Shown one piece after another: positions 1-9,791 of a stretch of DNA of 64,000 nt (position 1 is its first letter; the number at the start of each line of letters is the position of its first letter). The stretch is from the NCBI GenBank assembly GCA_905181815.1, contig CAJIZA010000003.1, positions 310,001 through 374,000 on the forward strand, written 5' to 3'. The translations under genes were made by a program, and so were the position numbers. The notes under the pieces were generated by a model that saw only the letters and a list, made by a program, of their open reading frames with translations, searched no databases and was not told where the DNA came from. The stretch comes from an uncultured Planktomarina sp. Its GTDB lineage: Bacteria > Pseudomonadota > Alphaproteobacteria > Rhodobacterales > Rhodobacteraceae.

Positions 1-116
1 TGAAAGGGGGAGGTCACGATGTTGACCTCTTCTACATCTTTCAGCTGGTTGGTCTCGCGCAACAAAACCCGAACTTTCCGCGCAAAAGGGGAGGCTTCTG
101 CCATAATTAATTTCAT
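1..116 (-). CDS. Glutathione S-transferase family protein, N-terminal part (cut by window edge)
   Basis: Only the first 38 codons are inside the window; the gene continues past the left edge. The start is ATG at 116-114, with AAGGTGA about ten bases upstream; the ATG five bases earlier hits a stop after one codon. The visible sequence is a thioredoxin-fold first strand and helix with the SPFARKVR motif, which in many bacterial GSTs carries the Ser that touches the glutathione thiol (here about residue 9). It lies 52 bp downstream of the IolG-like gene in the same direction. The substrate cannot be read from this fragment, and nothing shows whether the C-terminal helical domain is present. Confidence 0.8.
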   Translation of the reverse strand, partial: MKLIMAEASPFARKVRVLLRETNQLKDVEEVNIVTSPF

Positions 117-168
117 TTCATTCACCTTTCAAAGAGGGGGATTATCTGCTGAGTGGTTGCGCGCTTGC

Positions 169-1179
169 TTAACTGCGGCTCAAAAGATTTGCCGGCCTTA
201 CCGCCTGACCTGTGCGAGCCGATTCCAAGGCTGCTTCTGCCAAGGCAAGAGACATCAGCCCGTCATAACCGCTGGTGCGAGGGGCCTGCCCTGTATTTAA
301 ACAGACCACGAAATGTTCAATCTCCGCTGCGTAGGCAGCGATATAGCGGGTCATGAAGAAATCGAGCAGTGGCGGGCGAGTATAGCCTGCGCCATTTGCC
401 AAGGTGACACGCGACTGGTGATGATTGTCGGCGGCCACGGAGCCATCCGACCCATGCACCTCTATGCGCTGATCATAGCCAAAGGTCGCGCGGCGCGAAT
501 TGCTGATGGTGCATTGTTTGCCGCTGGTTGTGCGCAAAATGGCATTTGCGCTGTCAAAATCGCCGCGATTGCCAATCTCAGGATCGGTGAGCACGGAGCC
601 GGCCGCCTGCACCGTTTCGACCTCTTCGCCCAGCATCCAGCGCGCCACATCAAAATCATGGATCATCATATCTCGAAAGATGCCGCCGGAGCGCTCGATA
701 TAGTCGTAGGGTGGCGCTCCGGGATCGCGACTGATCAAAGTGACCATTTCGACCTCGCCAATATTGCCTGCGTCAATCGCCGCGCGCAAAGCTTGGAAGT
801 CTGGATCAAAGCGTCTTTGAAAGCCAACCATCAACGTGGCCTTTGTCTCATACACAACTTTTAGGCAGGCCTTTACGCGCGATAGATCCAGATCGACTGG
901 TTTCTCACAAAAAATCGCTTTGCCGGCGCGGGCAAAACCCTCAATCAAATCTGCATGGGTGTCTGTCGGGGTGCAGATGATCACCGCGTCAATATCTGAG
1001 GAGTTTTTGATTTGCTCAATCGTGCGAATCTCGCACCCATAGGTGTCACGCAACGTCTCTGCGGCTGCGGGCATGGGATCGGCAACTGCGACCAACTGAG
1101 CGCTGGGCACGGATGATACTGCACGGGCATGAACCTGACCAATGCGCCCTGCGCCTAAGAGACCGATTTTTGTCATCAT
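169..1179 (-). CDS. Gfo/Idh/MocA oxidoreductase, inositol 2-dehydrogenase-like
   Basis: 336-residue NAD(P)-dependent sugar or polyol dehydrogenase. The Rossmann motif GAGRIG is at about residues 9-14, the family EKP signature at 92-94, and GGIFRDMMIHDFD at 165-177 holds the catalytic Asp/His pattern typical of IolG. IolG oxidises myo-inositol to scyllo-inosose. The reading frame extends 26 codons upstream, but the double ATG at 1179/1176 follows AGGA and places the Rossmann motif at the usual distance, so I chose 1179. No other iol genes are visible nearby, so a different polyol substrate is possible. The family is secure; the substrate is inferred. Confidence 0.85.
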   Translation of the reverse strand: MMTKIGLLGAGRIGQVHARAVSSVPSAQLVAVADPMPAAAETLRDTYGCEIRTIEQIKNSSDIDAVIICTPTDTHADLIEGFARAGKAIFCEKPVDLDLSRVKACLKVVYETKATLMVGFQRRFDPDFQALRAAIDAGNIGEVEMVTLISRDPGAPPYDYIERSGGIFRDMMIHDFDVARWMLGEEVETVQAAGSVLTDPEIGNRGDFDSANAILRTTSGKQCTISNSRRATFGYDQRIEVHGSDGSVAADNHHQSRVTLANGAGYTRPPLLDFFMTRYIAAYAAEIEHFVVCLNTGQAPRTSGYDGLMSLALAEAALESARTGQAVRPANLLSRS

Positions 1180-1377
1180 ATTTTCCTGCAAGTCCTGTGC
1201 AGGATCAGGCCTGCAAAATATCTTACGAATTAATACGCGGTTACTGCGCTCATTCAAGCCCAGACTGGCGCATTATGGCCAAAGCTGCATTTTATCCGCC
1301 GATGCGGCACTCTGAAATCGCTCCGACTTGTAGGGCCGGCGATTGCTGGTTAGCAAGGGAGCAGAAGAGGACATATA

Positions 1378-2724
1378 ATGAAAAAATCTTTGGTCGACCT
1401 TGGTCAACAGCTGCTGGACGCCGCGAAACGCGCCGGGGCGGATGCCTGCGATGCCATGGCGGTTGATGGGGTTTCGCACTCTATTGAAGTGCGCGGCGGG
1501 CAGCTTGAGCAAGCTGAGCGCGCAGAGGGGACTGATATCGGTTTGCGGGTAATGCTGGGCGCTCGCCAGGCCTGTGTTTCGGCCTCTGATATCAGCGTGG
1601 AGGCCATAGAGCTGATGGCCCAGCGTGCTGTTGAAATGGCACGCCATGCGCCGGATGATGCTTATCTGCGTCAGGCCAGCTGGGACCAATTGGCCCGTGA
1701 TTGGGACGTAGAGGCGCTTGAGCTGTCCGATCCGGCAAAGGAGCCGTCGGCGGCGCAATTACAGGCTACGGCGCTTGAGGCGGAGGCCGCAGCTCTAGAG
1801 GTTTCAGGAGTTATGCAATGCCAATCGGCAGGGGCGGCCTTTGGCGCGCGGCGCATTCACCTTTGCATGTCGAATGGATTTAGTGGCGGTTATGCGCGCA
1901 CAGATCACGGGTTCTCTTGTGTCGCCATTTCGGGCACTGGCTCCCAGATGGAACGCGATTATGATGGCGACTCTCGAATTTTTCGCGCAGATCTTCGTGC
2001 GGCCTATGAGGTTGGCCGCAGCGCGGGCGAACGGGCCGTGGCGCGCCAGGGCGCGCGCAAACCTCCAACGGGTGTTTTTCCAGTTCTTTATGACGAACGT
2101 ATTTCCAGCGGCTTGATTGGGCATCTACTTGCTGCGAGCAATGGTTCCGCAGTGGCGCGCGGCGCAAGCTGGCTGCAAAATGAGATGCACAGTTCTGTTT
2201 TGCCGCAGGGGATCTCGTTGCTGGAAAACCCACATCGCAAACGCACCAGTGGCTCGCGCCCCTTTGATGGGGAAGGCTTGCCAGTTTCAGAGCGGGTGAT
2301 TGTGGCTGATGGGGTCTTGCAACAATGGACGCTTGATTTGTCCACGGCCGCGCAATTGGGTCTGCAGAGCACAGGCTCCGCCATGCGCGGTCCCTCAGGG
2401 CCGCCGTCACCGGGGGTCGGTAATGTAACGCTGACGTCAGGCCAGCAAAGCCGCGAAGATTTGATCCGTGATATGGGCACGGGCCTATTGCTGACCTCTT
2501 TGATTGGCGCGTCGATTAATGCCACGACTGGAGATTATTCGCGTGGTGCTTCGGGCTTTTGGGTGGAAAATGGTGAGATTGCCTACCCGGTCAATGAATG
2601 CACCATCGCGGGAAATTTGCGGCAGATGCTGCTAAATATTGTTCCTGCTAATGATGGGCGTGGGCATCTTTCGAGGGTTGTCCCGTCCTTGTTAATTCCA
2701 TCTATGGCTATTGCTGGTGAATGA
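1378..2724 (+). CDS. pmbA: TldE/PmbA-family metalloprotease subunit
   Basis: 448 residues, the usual length of PmbA/TldE. In other bacteria TldD and TldE form a heterodimer that proteolyses unstructured peptides (microcin maturation, CcdA degradation). TldD carries the HExxxH zinc motif and TldE does not; I see no HExxH here, so this is the E/PmbA-type subunit. The C-terminal third has the family glycine-rich segments around GSAMRGPSGPPSPGVGN and GDYSRGASGFWVENG. ATG 1378 follows AGAGG. The next gene starts inside its 3' end, so translation is probably coupled. No tldD partner is in the window. Confidence 0.93.
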   Translation: MKKSLVDLGQQLLDAAKRAGADACDAMAVDGVSHSIEVRGGQLEQAERAEGTDIGLRVMLGARQACVSASDISVEAIELMAQRAVEMARHAPDDAYLRQASWDQLARDWDVEALELSDPAKEPSAAQLQATALEAEAAALEVSGVMQCQSAGAAFGARRIHLCMSNGFSGGYARTDHGFSCVAISGTGSQMERDYDGDSRIFRADLRAAYEVGRSAGERAVARQGARKPPTGVFPVLYDERISSGLIGHLLAASNGSAVARGASWLQNEMHSSVLPQGISLLENPHRKRTSGSRPFDGEGLPVSERVIVADGVLQQWTLDLSTAAQLGLQSTGSAMRGPSGPPSPGVGNVTLTSGQQSREDLIRDMGTGLLLTSLIGASINATTGDYSRGASGFWVENGEIAYPVNECTIAGNLRQMLLNIVPANDGRGHLSRVVPSLLIPSMAIAGE

Positions 2725-3496
2725 TCTTGAACTCATAATCCAAGCTGCCCGCGATGCTGGGGATATTGCCATGGGATTTTTTCAAAAAGATCCTGAGATA
2801 TGGGACAAATCAGACAATGCTGGCCCGGTGACAGAGGCGGATCTCGCTGTCGACAAAATGCTGTCTGCGGAGTTGCGTATGGAGCGCCCCGGATATGGTT
2901 GGCTGTCTGAAGAGACTGAAGACGGTGCAGAAAGATTGCACCAAGAATGGGTGTTTATCATTGATCCGATAGATGGCACGCGGGCTTTTATTGCTGGGAC
3001 AGAACATTGGTCGCATTCTTTAGCCGTCGCAAAAGCTGGGCAAATTCAAGCAGCGGCGGTCTATCTGCCGGTGTTGGACATGATGTTCTGTGCATGTTTG
3101 GGCGGAGGAGCCTTTCTTAACGGCGCGCCTATTTCAGTGTCGCCGCGTGCCGAGACCCACGGGGCGGATATACTCTCTGCTAAATCTAATTTTGACCCTG
3201 AGTTTTGGCCTGGCGGTTTTCCTGATTTAAAACGCAGTTTCCGTTCTTCATTGGCCTATCGGTTGTGCTTGGTGGCCAATGGCGCTTTCGACGGCATGCT
3301 GACTTTAAGGCCTACATGGGAGTGGGACGTCGCGGCTGGAAGTTTGATTGTGAATGAGGCGGGTGGGCTGGCCACAGATCAAACTGGAGCTGCGCCTGTT
3401 TTTAACAGCGCGGCGGCACAGCTGAACGGAATGGTGGCGAGCAATCGCGATATTCACTCTGGCCTTTTGGCGGGTCTGACCTTGAGGCGCATGTGA
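2717..3496 (+). CDS. Inositol monophosphatase family, CysQ-like 3'(2'),5'-bisphosphate nucleotidase
   Basis: About 259 residues, Mg-dependent and Li-sensitive phosphatase fold. Metal ligands are visible: EE near residues 65-66, DPIDGT near 83-88, and WEWD near 201-204. CysQ members hydrolyse 3'-phosphoadenosine 5'-phosphate in sulfate assimilation; other members cleave inositol phosphates, and the sequence alone does not decide. The start is a non-ATG codon inside the end of pmbA: GTG 2717 is chosen, TTG 2711 is possible. Its stop overlaps the GTG of the following transferase, so the four genes pmbA to lpxK form a tightly coupled operon. Confidence 0.88.
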   Translation: MNDLELIIQAARDAGDIAMGFFQKDPEIWDKSDNAGPVTEADLAVDKMLSAELRMERPGYGWLSEETEDGAERLHQEWVFIIDPIDGTRAFIAGTEHWSHSLAVAKAGQIQAAAVYLPVLDMMFCACLGGGAFLNGAPISVSPRAETHGADILSAKSNFDPEFWPGGFPDLKRSFRSSLAYRLCLVANGAFDGMLTLRPTWEWDVAAGSLIVNEAGGLATDQTGAAPVFNSAAAQLNGMVASNRDIHSGLLAGLTLRRM

Positions 3497-4629
3497 CAAC
3501 AGAGGCCAGAACAGATCGCCCGCTCATATGGGCTCATGCCAATACACCCGCGGCGGCAGATGCTATCCGTGAGGTCTTGATGCGCGCGCAGTTGAGTGAG
3601 CCAACACTATCTTATGTTCTGACAGCCCCAGCCTCGGAAGTTGCTTTTGCACCGGATGTGGTGGTTTTGGACGAGGCGGATGCTCAAGCGGGTTTGGCTT
3701 GGTTGTCGGAGACCTCTCCGGATCTGTGTTTCTGGGTGCAGGCCAGCGTTGCTTGTGTATTGTTTGGATTAAACCATCACCGGTCAATCCCGACCCTCTT
3801 GATTAATGCAGAAACTGGACCAATTTGGAGCCGAACCTGGCTTTGGCGAAAGACGATCGCACGGCAGACTTTGAAACCTGTGTTTTATGCTTTTGTTGCA
3901 TCAAACGAGTCAACGGGAAGCCTAAGGAATCTTGGTTTGCCCGCCCGCAATATAGAGGTTTTAGGATCACTCCTTGGCGGTGTTTTGGCGCCAGGCTGCG
4001 ATGAAGGTGAACGGGACCGTATTGGCGAAATTTTGGTGGGGCGGCCTGTATGGTTTGCGCATAGGGTGCCCCACCAAGAAATGCGTGTGGTGATTGATGC
4101 CTTTTTGCAAGCCCAGCGCAAGGCGCATCGCATGCTGCTGATTTTGGATTTACTTGATCCCGCAGGCACGGAAGATTGCTTGGCTCTTTGTACTGAGTTG
4201 GAATTGACCGCGCATGCGCGGGCGGAGGAGGGTGAGCCAGAATCGCGGACTCAAGTCTTTCTCGCGGAGTCGGGTGAAGATACTGGCCTTTGGTATCGGT
4301 TGGCGGCACTCGCTTATATGGGCGGGAGTCTGACGAGTGGCGATGTGCCCAATCCAATGGTGGCTGTCGCCTTAGGTAGCGCGGTTGTACACGGGCCCGA
4401 AATTGGCCAAAATCAGCATGCCTATGATCGCTTGCGGGAGGCAGGGGCCACGCAACCTTTGGAGACTGCTCAAGACTTGAGCCGGCGCGTGGCGGCGTTG
4501 ATGGAACCTGATCAATGCGCCGAAATGGCCGCCACAGGTTGGGAGGTTGTCTCAGAAGGGGCAGAGGTTACGGATCGTTTAGTGGAGATAACGTTGCAAA
4601 AACTAGGCCTTGGGGAAGTGCCACAATGA
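3493..4629 (+). CDS. Kdo transferase-like glycosyltransferase (WaaA/KdtA family, divergent)
   Basis: 378 residues. The C-terminal half has the WaaA landmarks: LWYRLAALAYMGGSL, then PNPMVAVALGSAVVHGP, then QN, matching the usual GLWYR..GGSL..HN.LEPA..G..V..GP..N. It sits directly before lpxK, the normal place for a Kdo transferase in lipid A assembly. Oddities: it lacks the N-terminal membrane anchor seen in E. coli WaaA, and the region matching the catalytic GE motif reads HANTPAAAD with no Glu. It starts at GTG 3493 inside the previous stop and ends in an ATGA overlap with lpxK. Enzyme activity is therefore not assured from sequence. Confidence 0.75.
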   Translation: MTTEARTDRPLIWAHANTPAAADAIREVLMRAQLSEPTLSYVLTAPASEVAFAPDVVVLDEADAQAGLAWLSETSPDLCFWVQASVACVLFGLNHHRSIPTLLINAETGPIWSRTWLWRKTIARQTLKPVFYAFVASNESTGSLRNLGLPARNIEVLGSLLGGVLAPGCDEGERDRIGEILVGRPVWFAHRVPHQEMRVVIDAFLQAQRKAHRMLLILDLLDPAGTEDCLALCTELELTAHARAEEGEPESRTQVFLAESGEDTGLWYRLAALAYMGGSLTSGDVPNPMVAVALGSAVVHGPEIGQNQHAYDRLREAGATQPLETAQDLSRRVAALMEPDQCAEMAATGWEVVSEGAEVTDRLVEITLQKLGLGEVPQ

Positions 4630-5612
4630 TACGCACGCCGCCGTTTTGGCATCAACCGCGGGGGGTCTTGGCCTATGGTCTGTGGCCTTTGGGCTGGCTC
4701 TATGGTGTGGCAACTGCTTGGCGGCAAAGCCGGGCGCTGCAGGCGCATCATGCGCCCTGCCCGGTGATTTGTGTTGGAAATATCAATGCTGGTGGCACGG
4801 GAAAAACGCCAGTGGTTATTGCATTGGCTGAACATCTAAAGAAGCGAGGCCGGCAGGTTGTGGTCTTGTCGCGCGGCTATGGTGGTACAATAGCTATGCC
4901 AACTTTGGTGGATCCAAAAATACATGGGGCGGCGGAGGTGGGCGATGAACCTTTGCTGACTGCTGCCTTTTGCACTGTAGTGGTGGCGCGCAAAAGAGTG
5001 GAGGGCTTGGCCCTAGCTTTGGCACAAAAACCAGATGTGATTTTGATGGATGATGGCTTCCAAGATCCTTCTGTGCAAAAAGATTTTTCGATCGTTGTCG
5101 TCAATGCTACACTGGGATTTGGCAATGGGTTTTGTGTACCAGCTGGCCCCTTGCGAGAGCCGCTGGCTAAAGGTTTGGCGCGTGCGGATCTTTGCCTGTC
5201 AATTGGTGATGCGGCGGCGCAGAGGCGGTTTGCGGCTCTGGGGCCAGACCAGGCGCATTTTCGGGTTGAGGGCCAGATCAAACCATTGCTGACAGGCATG
5301 CCGTGGCAGGGGTTGCCGGTTTTTGCCTTCGCCGGGATTGCCCATCCAGAAAAATTCTTTTCCACCCTGCGCGATTTGGGCGCCAATATTTTGGGTTGTG
5401 AAGCCTTGTTGGATCACGAACCGCTGTCGCTGCCCTTGATGAAACGGCTGGCTGCAAAGGCGCGGTCGCTTAATGCACAGTTGGTTTGTACAGAAAAAGA
5501 TGCGGTCAGATTACCAGCTCAATATCAAAGGGATGTTTTGGCCCTGCCCGTACGGCTTGAGATCAAAGATTGGTCCAAGATCGACGCAAAAATCATCAAC
5601 CTTGGACTTTGA
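4626..5612 (+). CDS. lpxK: Tetraacyldisaccharide 4'-kinase
   Basis: 328 residues. Inner-membrane kinase that phosphorylates the 4' position of the lipid A disaccharide precursor. The start ATG 4626 overlaps the transferase stop (ATGA) and gives the typical LpxK N terminus, with a hydrophobic segment at about residues 15-30. The unusual P-loop GNINAGGTGKTP lies at 51-62, followed by LSRGYGG near 84 and the DDGFQD motif near residue 140. The C-terminal TEKDAVRL segment is also typical. Its stop is only three bases from the converging dsbA stop, so no dedicated terminator fits between them. Confidence 0.96.
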   Translation: MIRTPPFWHQPRGVLAYGLWPLGWLYGVATAWRQSRALQAHHAPCPVICVGNINAGGTGKTPVVIALAEHLKKRGRQVVVLSRGYGGTIAMPTLVDPKIHGAAEVGDEPLLTAAFCTVVVARKRVEGLALALAQKPDVILMDDGFQDPSVQKDFSIVVVNATLGFGNGFCVPAGPLREPLAKGLARADLCLSIGDAAAQRRFAALGPDQAHFRVEGQIKPLLTGMPWQGLPVFAFAGIAHPEKFFSTLRDLGANILGCEALLDHEPLSLPLMKRLAAKARSLNAQLVCTEKDAVRLPAQYQRDVLALPVRLEIKDWSKIDAKIINLGL

Positions 5613-5615
5613 CTT

Positions 5616-6275
5616 TTATTGAGCATCCAGAATTTTTTGCAACTCTGCATAGGACATATTGGAATATTTCGCACCATTGATGATGAAGGACGGGGTGGAA
5701 GAGATTTCATCTTCGGCCTGGTTCGCCTCATACCAAGCCACCAGGTTTTGTGCTTTTTCCCCATCGGTAAAGCAACTCTGAACATCTTTTTGCGACAGGC
5801 CTGCGGTGATGCCAATACGGCGCAAATTCTCTGCAATCTTGGCCGGAGTGCCTTTGGTCCATTCGGCTTGCTTGGTATAGAGAAGATCTGAGATGGCAAA
5901 GAACTTATCAGCCCCGCCGCAGCGTGCGACGATAGAACCCCAGAGGCCATAGCGATCAAAATAGATCTCGCGGTAGGTAAAATGTAGTTTGTCGGTGTCG
6001 ATATAATCAGCTTTGAGTTTTTGAAACACATCTTTGTGGAAGGTGCGGCAATGGGGGCAGGTGAAGCTGGCGTATTCTGTCATTTGAATTGGCGCGTCTT
6101 CGGCTCCAAGTGTCATCTCGAGAATAGAGGATGTGTCAATTTCACCGGCTTCCGTCGCATTGGCAGCACCAAAGCCTGGGGCTGTTAGTCCAGAGGGCGT
6201 GGGCGCCTTCACCATGTAAGCTCCAATGCCCAAGGCGAGTATAAATGCCAATCCGATCACATAGGTCTTTTTCAT
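5616..6275 (-). CDS. DsbA-family thiol:disulfide oxidoreductase
   Basis: 219 residues with an N-terminal membrane/signal segment (about residues 4-21) followed by a periplasmic thioredoxin-like domain. The active site CPHC is at 73-76 and the cis-Pro (STPSF) at 194-195, as in DsbA/BdbD proteins that put disulfides into exported proteins. Two further cysteines (about 119 and 168) could form a second disulfide. I take the ATG at 6275, one base after the dciA stop, over the ATG at 6293 inside dciA, because the one-base gap suggests coupled translation. The stop faces lpxK across three bases. Confidence 0.93.
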   Translation of the reverse strand: MKKTYVIGLAFILALGIGAYMVKAPTPSGLTAPGFGAANATEAGEIDTSSILEMTLGAEDAPIQMTEYASFTCPHCRTFHKDVFQKLKADYIDTDKLHFTYREIYFDRYGLWGSIVARCGGADKFFAISDLLYTKQAEWTKGTPAKIAENLRRIGITAGLSQKDVQSCFTDGEKAQNLVAWYEANQAEDEISSTPSFIINGAKYSNMSYAELQKILDAQ

Positions 6276-6276
6276 C

Positions 6277-6798
6277 TCAAGATCTCTTTTCATGTTTCAT
6301 AATGTTTTCTCCAAAGGCTGCCAGAGCTGCTCTGAGGCCTTCGTCTTTAATCTCGCAAGCAATGGCCTTGGCTTTTTGAGCCGTGGCGGGGCAGGGCGCT
6401 GGGGTGGGACTTTTTGGTAAGGCTCCAAACCGAGCTTTGCCTTCGGAAAATCCGATGGGAGCTGTTTGGGTGATGCGGATGCGGGAAATTGCGTTGTAGC
6501 CATAGCAGGCATTCACCTTCTCGCGTAGCTGCGGCAATTGCATGGCCAGCATCTCAGCTTGTGGACCGGTGGTCAGGACAACCAATGTCGCACCAAATCC
6601 CTTTTGCGCATAGCTGACTTTCACAGGTGTACAGATTTCCGCAATAGGTGCACCGACAATTTCGGACCAGTGGGTAAGTAGCCTTGTGATCGCAAAGCCA
6701 CGCGATTCCCCGGCATTTCGAAGTTTTTGCTCGACCAAAGCAGAGGTGCGCCGAAAGCCTGCCCTGCGTTTTTCAGATCTGCTTACATTTTTTTGCAT
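6277..6798 (-). CDS. dciA: DUF721 / DciA-family protein
   Basis: 173 residues. DciA proteins are the ancestral loaders or partners of the replicative helicase DnaB in bacteria lacking DnaC. The DUF721 domain spans about residues 20-110 and includes the LLTHWSEIVG core and a GATLVVLTTGPQAEMLAMQ segment typical of the KH-like fold; the tail is Pro/Ala-rich and probably disordered. It is divergent from mutY and cotranscribed with dsbA. In many Rhodobacterales an smc gene follows dsbA, but here lpxK comes instead. Family membership is clear; the helicase role is by homology. Confidence 0.85.
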   Translation of the reverse strand: MQKNVSRSEKRRAGFRRTSALVEQKLRNAGESRGFAITRLLTHWSEIVGAPIAEICTPVKVSYAQKGFGATLVVLTTGPQAEMLAMQLPQLREKVNACYGYNAISRIRITQTAPIGFSEGKARFGALPKSPTPAPCPATAQKAKAIACEIKDEGLRAALAAFGENIMKHEKRS

Positions 6799-6894
6799 CG
6801 ATTTTGCTGACTCTTCCTGATTTACTCTATTTTACCTGAAGCCGGGCGCAACGCCACCACTTTTGCAGAAAGCTACTCAAACTTGCGTGATCTC

Positions 6895-7929
6895 ATGAAT
6901 TCAACTGAGCTTTTGATCTGGTATGATGTCCATGCGCGGAAGTTGCCTTGGCGTGTCAGCCCGGCAGCGCGCGCGGCCGGGCAACTACCAGATCCTTATC
7001 GCATTTGGCTATCTGAAATCATGTTGCAGCAAACCACCGTGGCGGCGGTAAAGGCCTATTTTCTTAAGTTTACAGCTGCATGGCCGACGGTGGTGGATTT
7101 GGCTGCCGCTGAAGATGCCGATGTGATGGCGGCTTGGGCGGGGCTTGGCTATTATGCCCGAGCCCGTAATTTATTGAAATGCGCTCGAGTTATTGTGGCG
7201 GAGCATGGTGGAAAATTCCCGGCAGATCGCGCGGTCTTGCAAAACCTGCCGGGCATTGGCCCTTATACTAGCGCCGCTATTGTTGCGATCGCATTTGACC
7301 ATGCGGAAACGGTGGTGGATGGCAACGTTGAGCGGGTCATGGCGCGTTTGTTTGATCTCCACGCGCCACTTCCAAAATCGAAGAGTGAGCTGACATCACT
7401 CGCCACAAGCCTGACATCCCAGTCGCGGCCCGGTGATTATGCACAAGCGGTGATGGATTTAGGTGCCACGATTTGCACTCCAAAATCACCGCGCTGCGCC
7501 CTTTGTCCATGGCACGACATTTGCGTGGCGCGTAAAGCTGGCACTGCGGTGGAATTACCGAGGAAATTACCAAAGTTGAAAAAGCCCATGCGCTTTGGTA
7601 CCGCTTATGTCGCACGGTGCAGCGACGGGGCTGTTTTGCTAGAGCAGCGTCCAGAATGCGGCTTGCTGGGTGGCATGCTGGGCTGGCCGGGCAGTGAATG
7701 GCGCGAAACTCTGCCGGATGCGATCCCTCCCATGCAGGCAGACTGGGCAGAGGCACCGGGCGAGGTGCGCCATACGTTCACGCATTTCCATCTGCGTCTG
7801 CGGGTTATGGTGGCCACGGTTGATTCCCACCAAACCAATCAAACATTCACCGCCGCTGAGGACTTCCGTCTGGCAGACCTTCCCACCGTGATGCGCAAGA
7901 TTTGGAGCGTGGCTGCGGCAGAGACGTAG
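6895..7929 (+). CDS. mutY: A/G-specific adenine DNA glycosylase
   Basis: 344 residues. It removes adenine mispaired with 8-oxoguanine. Visible: SEIMLQQT with catalytic Glu at 41, helix-hairpin-helix LPGIGPYTSAA from about 118, VDGNVERV with catalytic Asp at 142, and the 4Fe-4S loop C-x6-C-x2-C-x5-C at Cys194, 201, 204 and 210. A NUDIX-like 8-oxoG recognition domain fills the C terminus from about 225. ATG 6895 is chosen over the in-frame TTG at 6883 because of family length; no strong ribosome site is seen for either. Divergent from dciA. Confidence 0.96.
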   Translation: MNSTELLIWYDVHARKLPWRVSPAARAAGQLPDPYRIWLSEIMLQQTTVAAVKAYFLKFTAAWPTVVDLAAAEDADVMAAWAGLGYYARARNLLKCARVIVAEHGGKFPADRAVLQNLPGIGPYTSAAIVAIAFDHAETVVDGNVERVMARLFDLHAPLPKSKSELTSLATSLTSQSRPGDYAQAVMDLGATICTPKSPRCALCPWHDICVARKAGTAVELPRKLPKLKKPMRFGTAYVARCSDGAVLLEQRPECGLLGGMLGWPGSEWRETLPDAIPPMQADWAEAPGEVRHTFTHFHLRLRVMVATVDSHQTNQTFTAAEDFRLADLPTVMRKIWSVAAAET

Positions 7930-8099
7930 CCGGTCTTGTCAGGTAGAACCGCAAACCTTAGTCTGAATTAAGGGCATAAATTTTCAATTTGGCGTCATTC
8001 AGGGCCGCGTTTGTGCTGCAAAGACATTTTGAGCCCCGTATTGGCGCGGTATTTTCGGATTAAGGGCAATCATGCGCCTGATATTAAAAGGATTGAACA
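7930..8099. other. Non-coding gap before alkB remnant
   Basis: 170 bp between mutY and the alkB remnant. No convincing reading frame is present. The end of the gap contains AAAAGGATTGAACA directly before the ATG at 8100, which would be a good ribosome site for the former gene. Confidence 0.5.
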
Positions 8100-8463
8100 A
8101 TGGCTGATCTGAGCCGGACATTGGGCATTAGCGCAAGGTTTTACCCTTTTGGGTGTCCTATTTGCTCCTCCTCCTGATCTGGGCGATGGAATTTATGAGC
8201 ATGTCTTGCCGCGCCATTCATGGAATGCGGCACATGGGGCGTCCAATTGGTTGTTGATCAATCTGCAGCATTATTCTGACCATCATTACAAACCAGATAG
8301 TCTCTATCCCTTGCTGCAAACTTACCTGCCCAAGGAGGCCCTGCAGTTGGCCTTTGGTTATCTGATTATGGCCATGATGATGCTTCTTTGGCAGTTTCGC
8401 TGGTTTCTGAACCCAAAGGTGCAACGCTGGCGTGAAATGTATTACCCAGAGATTGCGGATTAG
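8100..8463 (+). pseudogene. Alkane 1-monooxygenase (AlkB) remnant, C-terminal fragment
   Basis: From about 8185 the frame encodes GDGIYEHVLPRHSWNAA, then LLINLQHYSDHHYKPD, then LNPKVQRWREMYYPEI. This is the end of AlkB-type membrane di-iron hydroxylases, including the last histidine box (HYSDHH) and HSWN. The six transmembrane helices and the first two histidine boxes are missing. A start with a good ribosome site (ATG 8100) reads in another frame and stops at 8177; the AlkB frame is open only from 8113, after a TGA at 8110. Residues such as SLYPLLQTYLPKEALQLAF have drifted from the usual pattern. I read this as a decayed gene with a large deletion and a frameshift. Confidence 0.8.
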
Positions 8464-8499
8464 ACCCTTTATAACAAGGCTGCTAATCCTTTGCCGCGA

Positions 8500-8530
8500 T
8501 AAAAAATGCCCCACCAGAACGGTGGGGCAT
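8500..8530 (-). terminator. Rho-independent terminator of ccrM
   Basis: Perfect 10-bp stem ATGCCCCACC / GGTGGGGCAT (8506-8515 and 8521-8530) with a 5-base loop. On the minus strand it is followed by a run of T (the A-run at 8501-8506 on the plus strand). It lies about 60 bp past the ccrM stop and could also act on plus-strand transcripts coming from the alkB remnant. Confidence 0.88.
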
Positions 8531-8588
8531 AAGGTGGCGCTTGGCATAGATATGCAAGCACAGGCGAAACTTGTGTGTTCGGATGAAT

Positions 8589-9788
<1,200 letters not shown>

Positions 9789-9791
9789 TTA

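Noticed and set aside
313..864. Long plus-strand frame opposite the IolG-like gene
   Set aside because: Lies antisense to a clearly coding gene and has no motif or ribosome site; a shadow frame.
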